Source of the DNA: UBA5336 sp038522375
Lineage (GTDB): Bacteria > Pseudomonadota > Alphaproteobacteria > Caulobacterales > Hyphomonadaceae
Assembly: GCA_038522375.1 (NCBI GenBank)
Contig: JBCBKE010000088.1
Span: 1 to 9,590 of the forward strand
Direction: 5' to 3'
DNA length: 9,590 nt
The position numbers and the translations under genes were made by a program. The notes under the pieces were generated by a model. That model saw only the letters and a list, made by a program, of their open reading frames with translations. It was not told the DNA's origin and did not search any database. This document shows, in pieces, positions 1 through 6,379 of this stretch. Within the stretch, counting starts at the first letter, position 1. The number at the start of each line of letters is the position of its first letter.

Positions 1-30
1 GATGTTGCACTTCTGAGCTATTCGGACTAG
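1..30 (+). other. Possible 3' end of a preceding gene, or hfq upstream region
   Basis: Frame 1 is open from the window edge and stops with TAG at 28-30, reading DVALLSYSD. Frame 3 is also open from the edge and runs to TGA at 69-71, across the hfq start. Nine codons are too few to assign a product. The segment could equally be the hfq promoter region; no convincing -10/-35 pair was seen. Confidence 0.2.
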
Positions 31-35
31 CGGGG

Positions 36-60
36 AACAAAGCAAAAAAAATGGACACCT
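36..60 (+). promoter_or_regulatory. A-rich hfq leader with weak ribosome binding site
   Basis: The 25 nt before the hfq start are dominated by adenines, including eight in a row at 44-51. No good Shine-Dalgarno sequence is present; the best is GGA at 53-55. The 9-mer AAAGCAAAA occurs at 39-47 and again inside the coding region at 75-83. A-rich (ARN) tracts are what the distal face of Hfq binds, and Hfq is known to repress its own mRNA in E. coli, so an autoregulatory site is a reasonable inference. It is not shown by the sequence alone. Confidence 0.3.
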
Positions 61-321
61 ATGTCTTCTGAAAAAAAGCAAAATCTACAAGACACGTTTC
101 TCAACGCGGTTCGGAAATCCCGTACGCCTTTGACGGTGTTCCTCGTCAATGGCGTCAAACTTCAGGGCGTCGTGACGTGGTTTGACAATTTCTGCGTGCT
201 CCTCCGCGGTGACGGGCGACCACCGCAACTGGTTTACAAGCATGCGATTTCCACGATCGCACCCAACAATCCCGTGCAGCTCTATGAGGGCAACGACGAT
301 CCTGAGGCGAGTGAAGGGTAA
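61..321 (+). CDS. hfq: RNA-binding chaperone Hfq (Sm-like)
   Basis: Hfq is a hexameric Sm-fold RNA chaperone that pairs small RNAs with target mRNAs in the cytoplasm. The 86-residue product matches the family nearly end to end. The N-terminal helix contains NLQDTFLN (8-15), with the proximal-face residues Q10 and D11. Sm1 contains FLVNGVKLQG (27-36) and FDNFCVLLR (41-49). Sm2 contains VYKHAISTI (58-66), with the K60/H61 pair that contacts uridine. R18, K19 and R21 form the basic rim. The tail (75-86) is short and acidic, as in many alphaproteobacteria. The loop before Sm2 (DGRPPQ) looks about one residue longer than the form I remember from relatives. The ATG at 61 is preceded only by a weak GGA (53-55) inside an A-rich leader. 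hflX follows on the same strand, the classical hfq-hflX arrangement, so co-transcription is likely. Identification is secure. Confidence 0.98.
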   Translation: MSSEKKQNLQDTFLNAVRKSRTPLTVFLVNGVKLQGVVTWFDNFCVLLRGDGRPPQLVYKHAISTIAPNNPVQLYEGNDDPEASEG

Positions 322-389
322 TTTCGGTCTCCGATAAACAGCAAACCGCGAACGAATGCGCTGGCGTCCTGATCCCAACCCTAGCCCGG

Positions 390-1652
390 ATGAAGCCGCC
401 GGGTGACGGCCGCGAGGCTGAAACAGCAGGGCTGATTGCGGCGCTGGGCTGTGACCTGGCCTTTCTCCAGTCCCAGGTCATCCGGGAACCGAATGCATCC
501 ACGCTGCTGTCGGGTGGAATTCTGGAGCGGTTTCGCGACAACCTCGAGGCCAGCGATTGCGGCCTGGCCGTAATTGACGGTGCGCTCACGCCGCTCCAGC
601 AGCGCAACCTCGAAAGCCGGCTTGGCGTCAAGGTCATCGACCGGACAGGCTTGATCCTCGAAATCTTCGGACTGCGCGCGCGCACGAAGGAAGGCCAGCT
701 ACAGGTTGAACTGGCGCGACTGTCCTATGAGCGCTCACGGCTTGTGCGGACCTGGACGCACCTGGAACGCCAGCGCGGGGGCAGGGGCTTCCTCGCAGGG
801 CCGGGCGAGACACAACTCGAGTCCGACCGCCGGATGATCGACCGCGACCTTCGCCGCCTCCGTGATGCGCTTGAGGACGTCAAACGGACGCGTGGGTTGC
901 ATCGGGCCGGGCGCGTGAAGGCCGGCATCCCGGTCATTGCCCTCGTTGGCTACACCAATGCGGGAAAATCGACGCTCTTCAACCAATTGACCGGCGCCAG
1001 CGTCTTCGCGAAGGACATGCCCTTCGCGACCCTTGATCCGACGATCCGCCAGGTTCGGCTCCCCAGGCTCGGCGACACTGCGTTGGTCGATACGGTTGGT
1101 TTCATCACTGACCTGCCAACGCACCTGATCGACAGCTTCCAGGCGACACTGGAAGAAGCCATGGAGGCCGATCTCCTGATCCATGTCCGCGATCGCTCCA
1201 GCCCCGATGACCAGGAACATGCGGAAGATGTCATGGCGGTCCTGGATCGACTTTCTTCTGAAACCGGGCTCGACATTCCACCCATGATAGAGGCGTGGAA
1301 CAAGGCGGACCTCATGGATGCGGAACGCCATGACGCCCTGACCATGGCCGCGCAGGCATCCGCGGACGGCCGTTCAGAAACACTGGCCGTTCTCCTCTCT
1401 GCCGAGACGGGAGAGGGCGTTGCTGACCTGGTGACAGCGATCGAGGACGGTTTTTTCGCCCGCGCCCGCATCCTGATGGTCCCGATCGCCCCGGAGGAGG
1501 GGCAGGCGAGGGCCTGGCTTCATGACCATGGCGATGTGCTTGAAGAAACGGTGGATCCCACCGGCACCAGCGCCCTGACCGTTCGGTTACAGTCAGGCCC
1601 GGCGGGACAATTCGCGGCACGCTGGCCCGAAATCTATGCTCGCCGAACGTGA
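390..1652 (+). CDS. hflX: GTPase HflX (ribosome-associated)
   Basis: HflX is a GTPase that binds the 50S subunit and splits stalled or stressed ribosomes. From the ATG at 390 the product has 420 residues. The N-terminal HflX domain is followed by the coiled-coil linker with the signature GPGETQLESDRR, then the G domain: G1 GYTNAGKST (187-195), switch I around PFATLDP (211-217, T214), G3 DTVGF (234-238), G4 NKAD (304-307) and G5 SAETGEG (337-343). A C-terminal domain ends the protein. The start is doubtful. The same frame is open back to 315, and residues encoded at 357-389 (CAGVLIPTLAR) look like the conserved first beta strand of the HflX domain, which the 390 start would remove. That stretch contains no ATG, GTG or TTG. 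A GAAGGG (313-318) sits 8 nt before a GTC at 327, where a GTG would give an ordinary N terminus beginning MSDKQQ. hfq lies directly upstream; mazG lies convergent downstream. Confidence 0.95.
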   Translation: MKPPGDGREAETAGLIAALGCDLAFLQSQVIREPNASTLLSGGILERFRDNLEASDCGLAVIDGALTPLQQRNLESRLGVKVIDRTGLILEIFGLRARTKEGQLQVELARLSYERSRLVRTWTHLERQRGGRGFLAGPGETQLESDRRMIDRDLRRLRDALEDVKRTRGLHRAGRVKAGIPVIALVGYTNAGKSTLFNQLTGASVFAKDMPFATLDPTIRQVRLPRLGDTALVDTVGFITDLPTHLIDSFQATLEEAMEADLLIHVRDRSSPDDQEHAEDVMAVLDRLSSETGLDIPPMIEAWNKADLMDAERHDALTMAAQASADGRSETLAVLLSAETGEGVADLVTAIEDGFFARARILMVPIAPEEGQARAWLHDHGDVLEETVDPTGTSALTVRLQSGPAGQFAARWPEIYARRT

Positions 1653-1693
1653 TCGGGGCCCCGTTCGCAATCCCGCCCGATCGCGCAAGAACG

Positions 1694-1743
1694 CCGCGCC
1701 CAGTAGCGGCAAGACTGCCGTCGCTGCTGGCTTGCCGGCGCGG
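1694..1743. terminator. GC-rich hairpin between convergent genes, possible bidirectional terminator
   Basis: This dyad fills most of the 98-nt gap between the hflX stop and the stop of the convergent small gene. The core is CGGCA (1707-1711), loop AGAC, TGCCG (1716-1720). It is extended by CAGTAG (1701-1706) pairing with CTGCTG (1724-1729, one G-U pair) across a 3-nt bulge. An outer CCGCGCC (1694-1700) can pair with GGCGCGG (1737-1743) across a 7-nt bulge. No T tract follows on either strand, so it is not a canonical intrinsic terminator. Its position suggests it limits read-through in both directions. Confidence 0.4.
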
Positions 1744-1750
1744 TGTCTGG

Positions 1751-1948
1751 TCAGTCGGTCGGAAAAGGACCATTCAGCGGGTGCCAATAGGGCATTTCCG
1801 GATGACGCAGGTCTGAACTGCCGCAGTCTTCGGTTTCAGGCCGATCGCAATGGCCATGCATCACGTTCAGGGGCTCGCCCGTCGGCAACGCCGCAGGTGT
1901 CATGTGTGCGTCGTCTTGCGCTGCCACGTCGTTGGAAATCTCGGCCAT
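1751..1948 (-). CDS. Small Cys/His-containing protein, unrecognised
   Basis: I do not recognise this 65-residue protein. The case for a real gene is the start: ATG at 1948 is preceded by AGAAGGA (1956-1962 on the minus strand) with a 7-nt spacer, one of the best ribosome binding sites in the window. The N-terminal half is acidic and looks disordered. The C-terminal half holds H31, H33, C34, C42, H49 and H56, then a Pro/aromatic-rich end (PEMPYWHPLNGP, 50-61). The HxHC plus a second Cys and two more His could bind a metal, but this is inference. There is no signal peptide or membrane segment. It lies 124 nt downstream of mazG on the same strand and could be co-transcribed with it. The overlapping plus-strand frame (1636-2001) has low-complexity Arg/Ser/Ala content and looks like a shadow. 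Confidence 0.6.
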   Translation of the reverse strand: MAEISNDVAAQDDAHMTPAALPTGEPLNVMHGHCDRPETEDCGSSDLRHPEMPYWHPLNGPFPTD

Positions 1949-1955
1949 GGGATTA

Positions 1956-1962
1956 TCCTTCT
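1956..1962 (-). promoter_or_regulatory. Strong ribosome binding site of the small 65-residue gene
   Basis: Read on the minus strand, this is AGAAGGA, seven nucleotides before the ATG at 1948. It is the main evidence that the small gene is translated, and it decides this ATG over internal methionines at residues 16 and 30. Confidence 0.6.
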
Positions 1963-2072
1963 GCCTTTGCCCGAAACTGCGGACCTTCTGCCGCCTACTG
2001 AAGAAAACTAGATCGAAAACTCTACGCTCGAAAGTTAAATGTCACCTGAAGACTTCGATGTTGTCGCGTGTT

Positions 2073-2969
2073 TCAGACAGCGAAATCTGTGCCCCTGGGC
2101 GCGTCCGGCAACCCCTTTTTTGTCTTTTCGGCACCCTTGACCTGCTGCCAGAGCGCCTCTTGCTCGTCCAGACTGAGTGCATCGAAGGCGACACCCGCCT
2201 GGCGAGCGGCCGCCTCCATCGCGTGGAAACGTCTCTCAAACTTTGCGTTGGCTTTCCGAAGCGCCACTTCGGGATCGACTTTCAAGCGACGCGCCAGATT
2301 CGCCGCAACAAATAACAGATCACCGATTTCCTCTTCGACCCCCTCGGGATCGTTGCAGATAAGGGCGTCGCGCACCTCGTTTGCCTCTTCCGTGAGCTTT
2401 TCGAAGATCTGGTGGGGCTCGGTCCAGTCGAACCCGACGCGAGCGGCGCGCTTTTGCAACTTTTCCGCGCGCATCAGTGCTGGCAGGGCGACAGCGACAC
2501 CATCCAGCGCGCTCACCATGGTCCCATCATGGGCCCGATTGGCGCGTGCGCGTTCGGTCGCCTTCATTTCTTCCCATGCCAAGCCCTGTTCGGCGGCGTT
2601 GCGCCCGTCCTGTGCGCCGAAAACATGGGGATGACGCCGCACCATCTTGGTGGCGATCGCCTCGGCCACATCCTGGGCTTTGAAGGCGTCGCCCTCGCTG
2701 GCCATCTGGCTGTGAAAAGCGACCTGGAAGAGCAGGTCTCCCAGCTCGGACTTCAGCTCTTCGCTGTTGCCGCGCTGGATGGCGTCGGCCACCTCGTAGG
2801 CCTCTTCGATCGTGTAGGGGGCGATCGACGCAAAATCCTGCTCAAGGTCCCAGGGGCATCCCCCATCCGGATCGCGGAGTTTCTCCATGATCGCCAGAAG
2901 CCTGGCAAAGGCGTGACCCGCTGCGCTATGGTCCGGCGTTGGACGTGGATCAACCACAAGTCCCTCCAT
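2073..2969 (-). CDS. mazG: Nucleoside triphosphate pyrophosphohydrolase MazG
   Basis: MazG hydrolyses (d)NTPs to the monophosphate and pyrophosphate, a house-cleaning and nucleotide-pool role in the cytoplasm. The 298-residue product has two tandem MazG domains. Domain 1 carries GCPWD (37-41), the metal-binding EEAYE (55-59) and ELGD (75-78), then RRHPHVF (111-117). Domain 2 carries LMRAEKLQKRAARVGFDW (165-182), EEANEVRD (194-201), EEIGD (213-217) and FERRF (244-248). E. coli MazG has 263 residues; the extra length lies at both ends. The frame stays open to 3131, but the residues before 2969 show no family resemblance. ATG 2969 has a weak ribosome site. A GTG four codons later (2957) has GGAGGG 4 nt upstream and is a rival start. 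The gene converges on hflX, a common alphaproteobacterial neighbour, and follows the DUF1501 gene by 91 nt. Confidence 0.95.
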   Translation of the reverse strand: MEGLVVDPRPTPDHSAAGHAFARLLAIMEKLRDPDGGCPWDLEQDFASIAPYTIEEAYEVADAIQRGNSEELKSELGDLLFQVAFHSQMASEGDAFKAQDVAEAIATKMVRRHPHVFGAQDGRNAAEQGLAWEEMKATERARANRAHDGTMVSALDGVAVALPALMRAEKLQKRAARVGFDWTEPHQIFEKLTEEANEVRDALICNDPEGVEEEIGDLLFVAANLARRLKVDPEVALRKANAKFERRFHAMEAAARQAGVAFDALSLDEQEALWQQVKGAEKTKKGLPDAPRGTDFAV

Positions 2970-3014
2970 TCCGCTGCTCTGGCATGAGCAAGGCTGGCCG
3001 TAATGGAAACCCCT

Positions 3015-3047
3015 CCGGCGAGCAATGGCTTGCGCCACGCCCGCCGG
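3015..3047 (-). terminator. Dyad between the DUF1501 gene and mazG, weak terminator candidate
   Basis: CCGGCG (3015-3020) can pair with CGCCGG (3042-3047), and inside it GCAA (3022-3025) can pair with TTGC (3030-3033). On the transcribed minus strand the stem is followed by AGGGGTTTCC, only a short T run. It lies 14 nt after the DUF1501 stop. It may weaken transcription into mazG; mazG may otherwise be read from the DUF1800/DUF1501 promoter. Confidence is low because the stem is interrupted and the T tract poor. Confidence 0.28.
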
Positions 3048-3060
3048 GATCAGCTGTGGA

Positions 3061-4485
3061 CTACGCGCCGCTTCCGCCCATGAAGCCGACATTCCTGCCG
3101 TCAAAATTGGCAAGGTTGGGCAACGCTGCACTCAACTCGCCCTCGTCGAGTCCGAACCACCGGCCAAGGGTCGCCGCATACTGCTCGACGGAGGTGGTCG
3201 GGATCAGGCGGCCCCGGTCATCGGTGTAACTGCTCGACTGGGGCTGGGGCGCTGCCATGGTGCCGTAGATGTCGCCGCCCTGAACCTGGCCACCGGCCAC
3301 CATCATGTATCCGCCCCATCCATGGTCGGTCCCGGCACCGTTTTCCACCAGCGTCCGACCGAAGTCGGAAATGGTGAAGATCGTGACGTTGTTCCAGTCG
3401 CCCTGGGCAACCATCGCGTCTCGGAAGGCGGCGAAGGAGTTTGAGATATCGACCTGCAATTGCGAGAGATTGCTGGCCTGGTTGTTGTGGGTATCGAACC
3501 CGCCTGTCTCCACGAAGAAGACTTGTCGGTTGACGTTCAGCAGATCCCGCATGGCGATTGTCTCGGCGACCGTGCGGAGTTGTCCGCCAAGGCGCGAGCC
3601 GGGAAAGGCGCTGTTGAGCGAAACGGCCTGGGCCTGGGCCTCGCGGAACTGGAGGGTGACCCCAACCCCCTCGGCCTGAATGTTCTTTACGTCACGGGTC
3701 AGCAGGTTGTCGCCACCCCCTTCGTTGCTCCTCAGGAAGTCGAGCAAGGCCGCCCGGCCGGCATCATACCGTTCGTTCCGGCCAAGCAGGTTCTTGTTGT
3801 CAACGATCTCGATGTTGAGCCCGCCATTGCGGGACGGCGCCCGGAACGGAACAACATCGTCGCCATAGGAAAACACGCTGGCGCTGCCTGTTGCGATCGC
3901 CGAGAAGGCCGATGTCGAGTTGGGATCAGACCTGGCAGCGGCGTCAGCAAACTTGCCGCCCCAGCCCGATCTGACACCCTCCACACCAAGGGCCTCCCAT
4001 GTAGACTGCTGGTCATTGTGGGAGAACAGACGCTTAGGTTTGGCGACCGAATTGCTGTTGAAGCCCTGTCGGTCCAAGGGCTCGATAAGCGGGCCCACAT
4101 CGCCAACAATGGCCATGTCGCCTGAATTGAACATCTGTTGCAGCGGCCCGAGGTTTGCCGGCAGCCCGAACTCCCGGCCTCCAAACCGCCCCGGACGGGC
4201 CAGGTCCAGCGGGAGCAGATTGCCCCGGGCGCGGGTGTTGCCATGGTTGCCCATGATCCCGCCCCGGACCCGGCGCAGCATATCATAGTTTTCAGCGTCC
4301 CTCGGGATGACCGTGTCGGAGTGGTCCATCCCACCGCGCAGCATGACGCAAACCAGCGCCTTGTATCCAGATGTGTCAGCGGCGAAGGCACGCTGCTGGG
4401 TGAGAGAAGCCAGTGTACCGGTTCCTGCCAGGGCGGAAACAGCGGTGGCACCGGTGATGAATTTACGACGATTGATATAAGCCAT
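3061..4485 (-). CDS. Tat-exported DUF1501 family protein
   Basis: DUF1501 proteins belong to the alkaline phosphatase/sulfatase-like superfamily; their substrate is unknown. The 474-residue product starts with a twin-arginine signal: NRRKFI (5-10), an Ala-rich hydrophobic stretch (12-27), and a likely cleavage after AFA (33-35). Tat export implies a protein folded, perhaps with metal, before transport. Family landmarks are LRGGMDHSDTVIP (49-61), SHNDQQSTWE (155-164), GGFDTHNNQ (328-336), SDFGRT (373-378), GTDHGWGG (385-392) and a C-terminal TTSVEQYAATLGRWFG (430-445). Asp/His residues in GGFDTH and TDHGWGG are the plausible metal ligands (inference). The gene starts 11 nt after the stop of the DUF1800 gene, and its AGGA overlaps that TAG stop, so translation is probably coupled. 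DUF1501 and DUF1800 genes are recurrent neighbours in many bacteria, which suggests a shared envelope function. Confidence 0.93.
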   Translation of the reverse strand: MAYINRRKFITGATAVSALAGTGTLASLTQQRAFAADTSGYKALVCVMLRGGMDHSDTVIPRDAENYDMLRRVRGGIMGNHGNTRARGNLLPLDLARPGRFGGREFGLPANLGPLQQMFNSGDMAIVGDVGPLIEPLDRQGFNSNSVAKPKRLFSHNDQQSTWEALGVEGVRSGWGGKFADAAARSDPNSTSAFSAIATGSASVFSYGDDVVPFRAPSRNGGLNIEIVDNKNLLGRNERYDAGRAALLDFLRSNEGGGDNLLTRDVKNIQAEGVGVTLQFREAQAQAVSLNSAFPGSRLGGQLRTVAETIAMRDLLNVNRQVFFVETGGFDTHNNQASNLSQLQVDISNSFAAFRDAMVAQGDWNNVTIFTISDFGRTLVENGAGTDHGWGGYMMVAGGQVQGGDIYGTMAAPQPQSSSYTDDRGRLIPTTSVEQYAATLGRWFGLDEGELSAALPNLANFDGRNVGFMGGSGA

Positions 4486-4496
4486 GGGTACAGATC

Positions 4497-6359
4497 CTAA
4501 CGGGCAACGGCATAGGCCGGGGTGTTGATGGCAACGAAGATTGCCGCTTCCGCCCGTGTCAGGCGGTCTTCGGCCAGCGCGTCGTCACGAAGGGGCAGGG
4601 CCGATACGACATCGATGATGTCCTGACGGTTTTCCTCAGTCATCATCCCCCCGGTGAGGTAGATGTTGAGGTGATCGGCCAGGGCCTCGGGATTGTCCGC
4701 CAAGCCGATTTCGGTGGTGTAGTTCGGCACAAACGTGTTGCTGTCATCGAATGTGGACGTCCGGTCCATGATGTAGTCGGCCATGAAATTCGCATAGCCA
4801 ATGGAGGCAACCGAGTTGGCGATCTGGAATTCGGGCACGGTCATGCCCGCGTCCCCGGTCTCGGTTTGTGGCGCGACATAGCCCGGCCGGTAGAAGTTGA
4901 ACACGGAGGGCGATCGGATGGGGTGCTGGCCCAATCCGTCATCGGGCGACGAGGTATCGCGCATGGGACGCTCGTTCTCTGAGTCGATATTGCCCACGTT
5001 GAACGCCCTGGCCCAGTGGACAAACCGGATCACAGGTTCACGAACCTTGCCTTCCGTCGCTTCGATCCTGCCGTCGAACAGACTTTCATCCAGCATGATC
5101 GCCGCCATCGTGGCTGCCATGTCGCCGCGAACGCCCTCGCCGAACTGGCGTCCGTTCGGGGCTGTGAACCGGCCACTATTGAAGGCCGTCGCGACCCGTT
5201 CGATGTAGTCAGGTGACGGGCTGCTGGCGGTGAAACGCTGGATCAGGCGCTTGGCCATGAACGGCCCGACGTTTGGATGGTCGTACAGCGTGTCGAGGGC
5301 GATCGAGATGCTTTCATCGCCTCCCGTGTTCGGAGGGATGGTGACCCCGAGGAACACTTTTTCTTCTGGCGAGTGCTTGCGATCGAACATCTCGAGCGGC
5401 CGGGACATGGAGTTCTGATACGCCCCATTGCCATTGAACTCGCCGCCCGCCTGGGCCAGTCCCGTGAAGACGCGCGCCAGGCCCTCCACATCGGCGTTCG
5501 TGTAGGTCTCGATCGGATTGCCCTGGGCATTGGTTTTCACCGAGCCATCCAGGTTGAGTTCCACCAGGCCGATGGAGAAGAGCTGCATGATCTCCCGGGC
5601 ATAGTTTTCATCGGGCATGCGCCCAAACCCGTTCCCTTTCTGGTTACGCAGATAGGTCAGGTACTGCGCCATCATTGGCGCATAGGTGATGTCCTCGATC
5701 AGGTCGCGATAATTGCCAAAGGCGTTGGCGCCCAGCCTGTCGATGTAATAGGCGGCCTTCTGGGATTCCGTCGCGCCGCCACTGACAAGGTCTGACGCCA
5801 CGATGATCTGGGAGAGCGCGAACATTGTCCGCAACCGGAACTGGTCATTGCCCTGGATAAAGGCGTTCCATGTGAGCGGGCTATTGGAGTCGTCGGGCAG
5901 TTTCCGGTTATTGGCCTGGAACCGCTGCTCCAGCGGTGGCAGGAATTCGGTCTGCGATTTCGCCATCTCATCGGCGAGCCAGTCGGCGGCGTCCCGCCCA
6001 ACGAGGGCGTTGATATCCTGCTGGCGCGCGCCGAACGTTGCCCGATTGAGGAACATGACCGCCTCGTTTTCAGTCCCGATCAGCGTGCTGGAAGGACCTT
6101 GTTGCGCAGAGGGCGGTGGAGGGGGAGGGGGAGGGGGAGGGGGCGCCGGGGAGGGCGAAGGGGCTGGTGTTGCTGTCGGCGGGGGCGTGGGAGTAGGTGT
6201 CGGGCTCGGCATCGGGGAAGGCGTCGGAGCAGGCGAACTCGTCGGCGGGGGCGCCGGTGCTGGAGTATCACTGCTGCCCCCGCCGCCGCTGCACGCTGTC
6301 GCCAGCGCGACAGCCGATGCAGACAACAACACTTTCAATCGGTGACCCTTCTTGGCCAT
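4497..6359 (-). CDS. DUF1800 family lipoprotein-like protein with proline-rich tether
   Basis: The function of DUF1800 proteins is unknown. The frame extends to 6389, but ATG 6359 has AGGAGGT 4 nt upstream and opens directly into a signal peptide, giving 620 residues. The signal (KKGHRLK, then LLSASAVALATAC) ends at C23 followed by SGGGGSS, typical of a lipoprotein. The lipobox ATAC has Ala rather than Leu at -3, so lipidation is likely but not certain. Residues 32-83 are a Pro/Ser/Thr/Ala tether ending in eleven prolines (73-83). The DUF1800 domain fills about 96-620: FLNRATFG (103-110), YYIDRLG (204-210), PDENYAREIMQLFSIG (249-264), EEKVFLGVTIP (332-342), HPNVGPFMAKRLIQRF (361-376), VREPVIRFVHWARAF (439-453) and SPSVFNFYRPGY (483-494). 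It is the first gene of a pair with DUF1501. The tether would hold the domain away from the membrane, on the periplasmic or outer face. Confidence 0.93.
   Translation of the reverse strand: MAKKGHRLKVLLSASAVALATACSGGGGSSDTPAPAPPPTSSPAPTPSPMPSPTPTPTPPPTATPAPSPSPAPPPPPPPPPPPSAQQGPSSTLIGTENEAVMFLNRATFGARQQDINALVGRDAADWLADEMAKSQTEFLPPLEQRFQANNRKLPDDSNSPLTWNAFIQGNDQFRLRTMFALSQIIVASDLVSGGATESQKAAYYIDRLGANAFGNYRDLIEDITYAPMMAQYLTYLRNQKGNGFGRMPDENYAREIMQLFSIGLVELNLDGSVKTNAQGNPIETYTNADVEGLARVFTGLAQAGGEFNGNGAYQNSMSRPLEMFDRKHSPEEKVFLGVTIPPNTGGDESISIALDTLYDHPNVGPFMAKRLIQRFTASSPSPDYIERVATAFNSGRFTAPNGRQFGEGVRGDMAATMAAIMLDESLFDGRIEATEGKVREPVIRFVHWARAFNVGNIDSENERPMRDTSSPDDGLGQHPIRSPSVFNFYRPGYVAPQTETGDAGMTVPEFQIANSVASIGYANFMADYIMDRTSTFDDSNTFVPNYTTEIGLADNPEALADHLNIYLTGGMMTEENRQDIIDVVSALPLRDDALAEDRLTRAEAAIFVAINTPAYAVAR
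6118..6143 (+). repeat. Tandem GGGGGA hexamers, predicted G-quadruplex on the plus strand
   Basis: Four runs of five G (6121-6125, 6127-6131, 6133-6137, 6139-6143) are separated by single A residues. This is a textbook G-quadruplex pattern with one-nucleotide loops. It lies inside the DUF1800 gene, on the template strand, and encodes most of the eleven-proline run through alternating CCC and CCT codons. The unit is six bases, so gain or loss of a unit changes the run by two prolines and keeps the frame. Confidence 0.8.
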
Positions 6360-6363
6360 GACG

Positions 6364-6370
6364 ACCTCCT
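6364..6370 (-). promoter_or_regulatory. Shine-Dalgarno that fixes the DUF1800 start
   Basis: The minus strand reads AGGAGGT here, followed by CGTC and the ATG at 6359. This near-perfect site supports the start ten codons inside the longest open frame, as does the signal peptide beginning directly after it. Confidence 0.75.
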
Positions 6371-6379
6371 GCTTACAAA

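Noticed and set aside
1636..2001. Plus-strand 121-codon frame after hflX
   Set aside because: It begins inside hflX, has Arg/Ser/Ala-biased composition without domains, and lies opposite the small minus-strand gene that has a strong ribosome site.
1984..2072. Promoter for the small 65-residue gene
   Set aside because: Several AT-rich hexamers exist, but no pair matches both boxes well at normal spacing; co-transcription with mazG is equally possible.
2970..3131. N-terminal extension of mazG to the ATG at 3131
   Set aside because: It would overlap the DUF1501 3' end by 71 nt, and its residues show no resemblance to MazG.
3732..4451. Long minus-strand frame overlapping DUF1501
   Set aside because: It is in another frame of the DUF1501 gene, with Arg/Ser/Trp-rich composition typical of a GC-rich shadow.
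6118..6250. CRISPR or satellite interpretation of the G-rich repeat
   Set aside because: Units are six bases, contiguous and in the reading frame of a proline tether; there are no spacers.
5803..6345. Plus-strand frame with a poly-glycine stretch opposite the DUF1800 tether
   Set aside because: The glycine run is simply the complement of the proline codons; no ribosome site or domain supports it.
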